Source: JBGPIK01 sp041484845
Lineage (GTDB): Bacteria; Desulfobacterota; Binatia; UBA9968
DNA length: 10,789 bases
Direction of reading: 5' to 3'
Assembly (NCBI GenBank): GCA_041484845.1
Contig: JBGPIK010000224.1
Span: 1-10,789 of the forward strand
The notes under the pieces were generated by a model that ran no database searches, was not told where the DNA came from, and worked only from the letters and a program-made list of their open reading frames with translations. Below are positions 5,474-10,789 of this stretch, piece after piece. Made by a program: the position numbers and the translations under genes. Position 1 is the first letter of the stretch. The number at the start of each line of letters is the position of its first letter.

Positions 5474-7732
5474 TCAGTTCTGGTCAATCTTTATCGCCGC
5501 CTCTTGCCGTACGTAACCGGGCGGGCGGCCGTGCTTAGAGCGAATTTCCAACCAACCGCCGCGGGAACTGACAACATTGATTTTGATTCCCGGCTCGATG
5601 CTGGTGATCAGCGCTGAGTTTTCGCTCGGCCCACTGTATACTGCGGTTGGACGAGTAATCTTAAATTTTCCCTGCAAGCCGAGCGCCGGCTTTGTTTCCA
5701 CCGTCTGTGAAACAGTTTCGATCGGCATCGACTGTTTGTCAGCGATGGCTTCAGGCGCGACTGCTGTTTCCATCGGCCCAAAATACCTTGTGCCGAAAAA
5801 GCCCATAGCGCCCCCGCCCGCGACGGCAAGGACAACGACGGCTGGAAGACTTGCCATGCGCCATTTTCGCCTCCGCGAGCTCCAGACGTTCGGCGCAGTG
5901 ACTGGGCCATTGCCCGCGGCCATTCCGGCCTCCGCATCATCGCAACGTAGCGCATGATTATCGTTGTTCTCGCTTGAACCATTGATCGGAAAATTCATTT
6001 GAGAGACCTTCGTCCCGAATGGCATTCCGTCAACCGGATGGGCGGTTGCAGACTCAATCGATTCCCGAGTCAATTCGCCGCCGTTATTTGTCGCGCTTTG
6101 CGCACTATGCGAGAGATCGGAATTGGCTGCCGGCGCCCGCGCTTCGTCGTCGCTTCTCTCGATGAGCGGCGCGGGCTCGATTTGCAATTCGCCGAGCTGC
6201 TGCCGAAGCACGTTTTCGTCCGCCTCGCTTCTCGCGAAGCGTTCCTGCCATCGCGAAACCTCTTCCTCGAGCCGGCGGTTTTCGTCGCGCAGCTCCTGAT
6301 AGACGTGCTCCATTTCCGCCAACCGCTTGCCTGCCGCATCCAGCTCTTGGGCTTTGCTACTTTCTACAGAGAGCTCTCGTTGTAAGCCGGCAACTTGGGC
6401 TTCCAGATCGTGTTGCCGATCTCTATAGATCGTCTCGCGAGATTCAACATTGGCAAGTTGTTGTTCCAAAGACTCTAGATCCCGAAGCCTCGGTCGGGTT
6501 TCTTCTAATTGCTGTTGGAGATCGTCAACTTCGCCCTGCAATCGCGTATAACGATCGGCGGCTTCCTGATTCTGCCTGTCCGAGTCGCCGAGCCGGGCTT
6601 CGCTCGTTCGGAGTTGGTCTCGGAGATCCGCAATCTCCTGCTGCAGCTTCTGGTTTTCAGAATGAACCCCGCTCAATCGCTGTTGCTCGACTTGAAGTGC
6701 CTCTATAGTTTGTTGGCTCGATTGCAGTTGCTCTTTCGAGTCCGCAGCTTCCGTTTGCAGCTTCGAATTACGATCGGCCATCTCCTGATTCTGCCTGCTC
6801 GATTCGCTGAGTCGGCTCTCGCTCGTTTGGAACTCTATGTTGAGGTTTGCAATCTCTCGTTCAAGCTCCTGATTCGCTGCTCGCAAATGTTGAATCTCGG
6901 ATTGTGCGCGGTCTTGTATCGTCTGAAGCTCTTCTACTGTTATTTGACTTGCGGCGAGCTTGCTTGAAAGCGCGTTACTCTCCTCCGACAGATCGTTGTT
7001 TTTCATCATCAACTGATCCACTTGTTGCTTTAGTTCGGCACCTTCAAATTGTACTTGTGAAAAACGATCCGTGATCTCCGTGTATTGGCCGGCGTTTGTG
7101 GCAAGCAGCGTCTCGCTCGTTTGGAGCTGATTTCTGAGATCCGCAATGTCCTGCTGCAGCTGCTGGTTTTCAGCGCACAACTTTTGCTTCTCGGTTTGAG
7201 CGTCCATCAGGATGCGCTCTTGCCCAGCCTGAAGCTCCGCCATCGTTCTTTGGCTCGCTTGTAGTTGCAGCGTCAATTCGCCGACTTCGCTTTGCACTTT
7301 CGCATTGCGATCGGCAATCTCCTGAGCCTGGCTGGCCGATTCACTGAGCCGGGCTTCGCTCGTTTGGAGCTGGGTTCTGAGATTTACAATGGTCTCTTCG
7401 AGCTGCTGGTTGTCGGACTTAGCCATCACCAACCGATATTGCTCGGTCTGAAGTTCGTCTACCGCTTTTTGGCTTTCCTCCAGCCGGCTTGAAAGGGAGG
7501 CTACCTTCTCCAAGAGTTCCCGGTTCTTCGTCATCAACTCCGTCGCGGAGTCCGTTTCGGAGTCTTGAGCTTCGGTGCGTAAATGAATGGTGCCGTCGGC
7601 GTGATTGCTTAAGGCTTGGACGAGCTCGCGGCGTTTCTTCTTGAGCTCCCGCTCTGAGGCGAGAAGAAGCATCCCCAACAAGGCGATGATAGCACCGGCA
7701 AAAACAAACACCCAGATATATAGATTCTCCAT
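5474..7732 (-). CDS. Two-membrane-helix coiled-coil protein with C-terminal SH3b domain
   Basis: A 752-aa protein I cannot name. The ATG at 7732 is chosen over an upstream start because AGGAG lies 8 bases before it and it begins MENLY followed by a membrane helix (residues 6-25). A basic stretch follows (KKKRRE), then about 500 residues of Gln/Glu/Leu-rich coiled coil (roughly 60-560) containing four related repeats. A linker rich in Ser, Asn and Ala leads to a second membrane helix (about 628-646, preceded by SSRRRKWR). The end is an SH3b-like domain (about 685-750) with AVYSGPSENSALITSI, GGWLEIRS and PGYVR. Basic residues beside both helices predict a cytoplasmic coiled coil held to the inner membrane at both ends and a periplasmic SH3b domain that could bind cell wall. 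A role in envelope or cell-shape organisation is conceivable but unproven. It is the only gene in its apparent transcription unit. Confidence 0.82.
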   Translation of the reverse strand: MENLYIWVFVFAGAIIALLGMLLLASERELKKKRRELVQALSNHADGTIHLRTEAQDSETDSATELMTKNRELLEKVASLSSRLEESQKAVDELQTEQYRLVMAKSDNQQLEETIVNLRTQLQTSEARLSESASQAQEIADRNAKVQSEVGELTLQLQASQRTMAELQAGQERILMDAQTEKQKLCAENQQLQQDIADLRNQLQTSETLLATNAGQYTEITDRFSQVQFEGAELKQQVDQLMMKNNDLSEESNALSSKLAASQITVEELQTIQDRAQSEIQHLRAANQELEREIANLNIEFQTSESRLSESSRQNQEMADRNSKLQTEAADSKEQLQSSQQTIEALQVEQQRLSGVHSENQKLQQEIADLRDQLRTSEARLGDSDRQNQEAADRYTRLQGEVDDLQQQLEETRPRLRDLESLEQQLANVESRETIYRDRQHDLEAQVAGLQRELSVESSKAQELDAAGKRLAEMEHVYQELRDENRRLEEEVSRWQERFARSEADENVLRQQLGELQIEPAPLIERSDDEARAPAANSDLSHSAQSATNNGGELTRESIESATAHPVDGMPFGTKVSQMNFPINGSSENNDNHALRCDDAEAGMAAGNGPVTAPNVWSSRRRKWRMASLPAVVVLAVAGGGAMGFFGTRYFGPMETAVAPEAIADKQSMPIETVSQTVETKPALGLQGKFKITRPTAVYSGPSENSALITSIEPGIKINVVSSRGGWLEIRSKHGRPPGYVRQEAAIKIDQN
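6552..7410 (-). repeat. Four degenerate in-frame repeats in the coiled-coil gene
   Basis: A unit encoding approximately Q-L-Q-T-S-E-x-R-L-S-E-S...Q-E-I-A-D-R recurs with clear DNA similarity. Its anchor CGATC begins at about 7308, 7065, 6771 and 6552, so the spacings are 243, 294 and 219 bases (81, 98 and 73 codons, all in frame). The phrase CTCGTTTGGAGCTG and the CTGCTGCAGC-TGGTTTTCAG segment are kept between some units. The second unit (around 7065-7170) is the most diverged. The repeats show the coiled coil grew by duplication inside the gene and could still change length by recombination. Confidence 0.7.
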
Positions 7733-8266
7733 ACTATTTTCTCCTATACGAAATTTAACGGTTGGTGCTTGGATTCCATGCAGCTCTTGAGAAAGTGATT
7801 TTGCCTCCGGCACCTGCTTAAGAGCGCCGGTTTGCACGCTGGCGGATTCAGCCGCTTCTTAGGCGCACTTCCGCCAAAGTTATGCCAACTGGGTGCGCTT
7901 GCGGCTCAGGTAGGCTAACTATTGCCAGTAAGGGGCTTCTTGTAACCGGGAAGAGTCTATTGGACAAACTTGAAAAGATCAGTTTTGAACAAAATCGTGA
8001 ATCTCGACAAAAAGTGTCGTGAGCCGGAATCAGAGTTTTTGGGTGTTGCGGCACCGCTGCCCGAGTCTGATGCCACTCGAATGCCGATCATGCTGCTAGA
8101 AGATGACTGTAAATAAGATCCGCGCCGGCTGTATGGAATCAAAAGAAAACCCACTTCGATGCGCGAATCGAGTTTTTTCTCTCGCGCGGTTTAAACTCGC
8201 GTATTGTCCTGATCCGTCGCGACAATCGAGATCGAGCCGGAAAAACTCGTCGCTTTCACAATTCAC
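7733..8266. other. 534-base stretch without a recognisable gene
   Basis: Reading frames on both strands are short and resemble no family. Going left it should hold the promoter of the coiled-coil gene; a weak sigma54-like site is listed separately. A small hairpin CGACA-AAAAG-TGTCG lies near 8008-8022. Nothing else is evident. Confidence 0.5.
7872..7888 (-). promoter_or_regulatory. Weak sigma54-like promoter match upstream of the coiled-coil gene
   Basis: The reverse strand reads TTGGCATAACTTTGGCG. The -24 element (TTGGCA) is perfect and GC falls at the right distance, but the -12 element is TGGC instead of TTGC. It lies about 140 bases before the start codon. Such matches occur by chance, and no activator-binding repeats were found. 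Confidence 0.2.
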
Positions 8267-9232
8267 TCATTTGCCCATGGCGGTCCGGTAATAATCCAGA
8301 TCGTAGTAGGGTTTTAAGCTCGCGCCCATTGGCAACTTAAAGCCAAACTGGGTCCGGAGATTCAGCACAGTCTCCATTCCGGACACGTTGAGCGCTCCAT
8401 TTGCGGATAGCTCCGCTACCCTTTCCGCAGCGGCTTTCGGATTCAATTTCAGCTCTGCAGCAACGAGTTTAGCCGCTTCCTCACGGTTTTTCGGATCATT
8501 GACCCAGCGCACGCCGGCGAGCCAGGCGCGCAGGAATGCCACCACGGCTTCCCGATTCTTCTCGGCCCAAAGGCGGTTTGCCCCAAGCACGGTGGCCGTA
8601 TAGTTGGGTAGGACTGTCAGTTGGTCTCCGAAGCGCACGAATCCGGCGGCTTCAGCCTTGGCATTGACCGGAGGATTTAAAATGGCGGCAAAAGTCTCAC
8701 CGCGCTCCATCGACTCCAGCCTCTGTTCCGTAGCCCCGAGGGCCACGAGCTGGTAGTCGCCGCGGTCGAGATCCAACCCGTGGGCGAGTAAGATGCGCCT
8801 CAGCACCAACGCATAGGCAGTATCCACGGCGTCCGCCGCAAGTTTCTTGCCGCGTAGATCGTTCCAATCGCGAATCTCCGGCCGCACATAGACCGGCAGC
8901 ATCACTTTGTCCACTGTCTGAGCCAACGCAATTATCTCGGCTCCTTCGCGCCCGGACCATGCGAGCACGTTGTCAAAAGCCGTCGAGACGAGGTCGAACG
9001 TGCCTTTGCTGATGCCGCGCATTTGCTCGGTCGAGTTGGGCGTTGTCGTGATCGTGACATCGAGTCCTTCCGCGGCAAACAAACCGCGCGCCTTAGCCGC
9101 CGCCATCGCCGCATCGACTCTAAAAACGTTGACGCGCAGAGAACGCAAATCTTTTTGTTCGGCGCCGGCGCTCGCGACAACCAATGGCACCAGTCCACTG
9201 ATGGACATGAAAATTGCGATAAAGAGCATCAT
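8267..9232 (-). CDS. NMT1/SsuA-like ABC transporter substrate-binding protein
   Basis: A periplasmic binding protein of the NMT1/THI5-like (SsuA/TauA, nitrate-sulfonate-taurine type) family. The ATG at 9232 is preferred: AGGAG lies 7 bases upstream, and the protein then starts with a signal peptide (hydrophobic residues 3-20, likely cut near ASAGA, about 22-24). A TTG at 9253 has no such support. Mature features in order are LRVNVFRVDAAMAAAKARGL, FAAEGLDVTI, a GTFDLVSTAFDNVLAW pocket region, WNDLRGKKLAADAVDTAYAL (hinge and lobe 2) and NREAVVAFLRAWLAGVRWVN. The length of 321 aa is normal and the frame is intact. The ligand is unknown; no permease or ATPase gene is adjacent. It lies 97 bases after the end of the norR remnant on the same strand and has its own possible promoter, so it is probably independent of the NO genes. 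Confidence 0.9.
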   Translation of the reverse strand: MMLFIAIFMSISGLVPLVVASAGAEQKDLRSLRVNVFRVDAAMAAAKARGLFAAEGLDVTITTTPNSTEQMRGISKGTFDLVSTAFDNVLAWSGREGAEIIALAQTVDKVMLPVYVRPEIRDWNDLRGKKLAADAVDTAYALVLRRILLAHGLDLDRGDYQLVALGATEQRLESMERGETFAAILNPPVNAKAEAAGFVRFGDQLTVLPNYTATVLGANRLWAEKNREAVVAFLRAWLAGVRWVNDPKNREEAAKLVAAELKLNPKAAAERVAELSANGALNVSGMETVLNLRTQFGFKLPMGASLKPYYDLDYYRTAMGK

Positions 9233-9268
9233 TTTTGCACTCCTATGCTGCAATGGTGAGCTTTGGCT

Positions 9269-9298
9269 AAATTAGTTGACCTCTGGCGCCCTCGTCAA
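9269..9298 (-). promoter_or_regulatory. Possible promoter of the NMT1-like binding protein
   Basis: On the reverse strand TTGACG (five of six matches to -35, 9293-9298) is followed after 18 bases by TAATTT (a poor -10, 9269-9274), about 37 bases before the start codon. The position is sensible but the -10 is weak. Confidence 0.33.
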
Positions 9299-9328
9299 GG
9301 GAAGACAGGCTTGCACCGGCAGTCACGA

Positions 9329-9795
9329 TCAAATTCCGCGCCTCTGGCGGACGCGCAGCCCAAGCCGGGCCGCAAGTTGATGAAGGTTACTTCTGTGCAG
9401 TCCCAATTCACGCGCGGCCGCGGCCCAGTTTCCACGGTGCCGCTCCACGGCTTGGAGTATTGCGCGCCGGCGAAATGCATCGACTCTGTCCGTCAGCGAC
9501 AAACGCGAATTTTCCTCCTGCGCATGATCGGCGCTCGTCACTTCGGCAATGGCCAGCTGCTGCGCTCCCCCGAGGTCGAGATGCTCGATTTTTACAACAA
9601 TCGCTCGTCCGTGCCCAGCCTCGCCGCGCGCGGCTCGGAGTACGCCTCGGCTGATGACGTTTTCCAACTCGCGGACATTTCCCGGCCACTCCGACGCCAT
9701 CAGCCGCTCGCGCGTATCTTAGGCGAGGCGCACAGGTCCGAGACCAAGCCGCTGCCGCGAAACATCGAGGAAATAGATCGGCAGGCCTCATGCGG
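9329..9795 (-). pseudogene. norR: Remnant of a NorR-type sigma54 activator (C-terminal part)
   Basis: The frame from 9700 down to 9329 gives WPGNVRELENVISR, the end of a sigma54 AAA+ domain, and then a Fis-type helix-turn-helix (RGNWAAAARELGLHRSNLHQLAARLGL). This C-terminus is typical of NorR, the nitric-oxide sensor that activates NO reductase genes. The same frame continues upstream as YFLDVSRQRLGLGPVRLA, stop, DTRERLMASEWPG, so a TAA (9719-9721) interrupts otherwise clear homology. Further up, RMRPADL in another frame suits the preceding block, implying a frameshift near 9775. Beyond about 9795 the DNA becomes norB on the other strand. The N-terminal NO-sensing GAF domain and most of the ATPase, including the Walker motifs, are absent, so it cannot work as an activator. 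The norR call (rather than another activator) leans on the adjacent norB. Confidence 0.78.
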
Positions 9796-10303
9796 CCCAA
9801 GCGGTCATGGCGTCGAGCGCTCTGTTTCTTTTCAGCGGCACGCCCACTTCGATTATGGCCGTCGGCGCGGTTTTTAGGGACCTGGAAGTCGTCCCGCGCT
9901 GTTCGGCGTGTACGGTTTGCTGTCGCTCGGTCTTGGGTTGCTGGTCGCCCGCTTTCTTAGCGGCCGGCGCGCTTGGCGCGAGTTGCCGCTCACGGTCGCC
10001 TTCTGGGGCACCAACGTCGGACTGGCGCTGATGGTGCTCTTGAGTCTTTTGCCGATCGGCGTGGCGCAGGCTTGAGCCAGCGTCGAGCACGGTCTTTGGT
10101 TCGCTCGCAGCGCCGATTTTCTGCAGTTGCCGTGGCTCGAAACTCTGCGCTGGCCACGCATTATCGGCGATACAGTTTTCATGATCGGGACCGGCGCACT
10201 GGCCTACTTCATGATCGGTTTGTGGACGGGTTGGAGCTATGAACCCGAAGGGGCAACTGTTGCTGAAGGGCTGCCGGGCTCAGTGCCGTCGCTAGCAGAT
10301 TAG
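9792..10303 (+). pseudogene. norB: Remnant of nitric oxide reductase large subunit (NorB)
   Basis: NorB is the membrane haem-copper-type enzyme that reduces two NO to N2O. Two stretches survive in different frames. The first (about 9792-9890) reads ALFLFSGTPTSIMAVGAVF, then LEVVP, the loop and helix after the active-site histidine pair. The second (about 9893-10303) reads ALFGVYGLLSLGLGLLVARF, VAFWGTNVGLALMVLLSLLP, VAQA, stop, ASVEHGLWFARSADFLQ, LRWPRIIGDTVF and a final helix ending in TGWSYEP. Between them the helix bearing the next conserved region up to the usual GHAA block is missing, so an internal deletion of roughly 60-70 codons (by memory of the family) shifted the frame. TGA at 10073-10075 replaces the usual Trp of the Q-x-W-A-S-V-E-H-G block. 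The N-terminal part of the protein is absent. It cannot encode an active enzyme. Confidence 0.85.
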
Positions 10304-10333
10304 ATCGAAGTTCTCCCACCGGCTAACCTCAAC

Positions 10334-10363
10334 GCGGGGTCGGAGTCTAAAGCTCCACCCCGC
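10334..10363 (+). terminator. GC-rich hairpin after norB, possible bidirectional terminator
   Basis: GCGGGGT (10334-10340) pairs perfectly with ACCCCGC (10357-10363). Inside, after one bulged C, GGAG (10342-10345) pairs with CTCC (10353-10356) around a 7-base loop. It lies 30 bases after the norB stop and 65 before the hemerythrin start. No T-run follows on either strand, so it could equally be a copy of a dispersed palindromic element. Confidence 0.45.
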
Positions 10364-10427
10364 ACGGCCGGAGCGGTCTTCCACTCCCAAGTTGCATCCG
10401 TCACTTGGCCCCCTTATCTTGTTCAGT

Positions 10428-10789
10428 ATGTCGGATGCAGGATCGTTTATTCAGCTCACCAAGGTCCACGAATGGCTTGATGAGCTTTTTCTCGCGCATC
10501 AGACGGCTCTTTTGTCGCTGGATCTCAGTGAGGCGGAGCACTGCCTGGATGCTTACGAGACCCATCTGCGACTGCACATCAAAGACGAAGAGGACTTTTT
10601 GATCCCAACTTACGGCGCGCGCGCATCGGATATTCCCGGCGGCGCCGTGGTGTTTTTCACCGGCGAGCATAAGAAGATCCTGGGTTTCGTCGCCGAATTC
10701 CATAAAATGCTAAAACAGTTGCGAAATCAGAACAAACTCCAGCTGAAACATGCCATTATCCAGCTGCTCGACCGCGAAGCCATGTACAA
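10428..10789 (+). CDS. Hemerythrin-like (HHE) protein, cut by the window end
   Basis: The frame from the ATG at 10428 stays open to the last base (120 complete codons). It encodes a hemerythrin-type four-helix bundle that binds a non-haem di-iron centre. Likely ligands are His14 or His24 in the first helices (KVHEWLDELFLAHQ), His46, His50 and Glu54 in ETHLRLHIKDEEDFLIP, and His81 in GEHKKI; the last ligand helix appears to be beginning at LLDREAMY. Proteins of this kind store or sense O2 or NO, or repair iron centres after nitrosative stress, and they often sit beside NO reductase genes, as here. The frame is intact while norR and norB are broken. The upstream ribosome site is poor, so a different start cannot be excluded. 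It is read in the same direction as the norB remnant but is separated from it by a hairpin. Confidence 0.85.
   Translation, partial: MSDAGSFIQLTKVHEWLDELFLAHQTALLSLDLSEAEHCLDAYETHLRLHIKDEEDFLIPTYGARASDIPGGAVVFFTGEHKKILGFVAEFHKMLKQLRNQNKLQLKHAIIQLLDREAMY

Noticed and set aside
6509..6967. Plus-strand frame of 152 codons inside the coiled-coil gene
   Set aside because: It is the complement of the repetitive coiled-coil coding sequence; Leu/Arg-rich products are expected from the reverse of Gln/Glu-rich repeats.
9263..9877. Long plus-strand reading frame (204 codons)
   Set aside because: It lies opposite the norR remnant, whose reverse-strand translation matches a known family clearly; the plus-strand product matches nothing.
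10073..10075. TGA at a Trp position taken as a sign of a recoded genetic code
   Set aside because: TGA ends intact genes in this window (2421-2423 and 8267-8269), and norR nearby also has a TAA, so decay or error is the simpler explanation.
10401..10703. Minus-strand frame of 100 codons at the right end
   Set aside because: It is opposite the hemerythrin gene, whose ligand motifs are clear on the plus strand.
1..10789. CRISPR array, rRNA, tRNA or complete insertion sequence
   Set aside because: No regularly spaced identical repeats, no rRNA or cloverleaf signatures and no transposase were found on either strand.

Overview
The window looks like an accessory, partly decayed stretch of a chromosome from a free-living, probably soil or sediment, Gram-negative-type bacterium. 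Two stand-alone ABC-type periplasmic binding proteins of families that are highly expanded in soil deltaproteobacteria-like, Rokubacteria-like and Binatota-like lineages, a P4-type integrase and a nitric-oxide reductase locus all fit this. The lineage is an inference from gene content only. TGA ends intact genes here (for example at 2421-2423 and 8267-8269), so the standard code applies.

Layout. 1-1166 (+): the C-terminal third of a type I restriction subunit HsdR, followed at once by a small out-of-frame remnant of the C-terminus of a type III restriction subunit (Res). 1431-2423 (+): a secreted ABC_sub_bind-family binding protein. 2424-2746: no gene, but a hairpin and an 11-bp-period direct repeat. 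2747-5379 (-): an island bounded on both sides by 3' fragments of related P4-type tyrosine integrases. It carries a tightly coupled three-gene operon: a TIGR04255-family protein, an unknown 170-aa protein and an HNH endonuclease. 5474-7732 (-): a 752-aa protein with two membrane segments, a repetitive coiled coil and a C-terminal SH3b-like domain. 7733-8266: no recognisable gene. 8267-9232 (-): an NMT1/SsuA-like binding protein. 9329-10303: divergent remnants of a NorR-type sigma54 activator (-) and nitric oxide reductase NorB (+), both missing their 5' parts and joined back to back. 10428-end (+): a hemerythrin-like (HHE) protein cut by the window edge.

How the parts relate. Two themes stand out. 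The first is a defence or mobile-element neighbourhood: HsdR, a Res fragment, two integrase stubs and the intact HNH/TIGR04255/unknown operon between them. That operon is the best candidate for an undescribed system. The second is a nitric-oxide detoxification locus (norR, norB, hemerythrin) in which one deletion appears to have removed the norR-norB intergenic region and the 5' parts of both genes. Later frameshifts and stops followed, while the neighbouring hemerythrin reading frame remains open.
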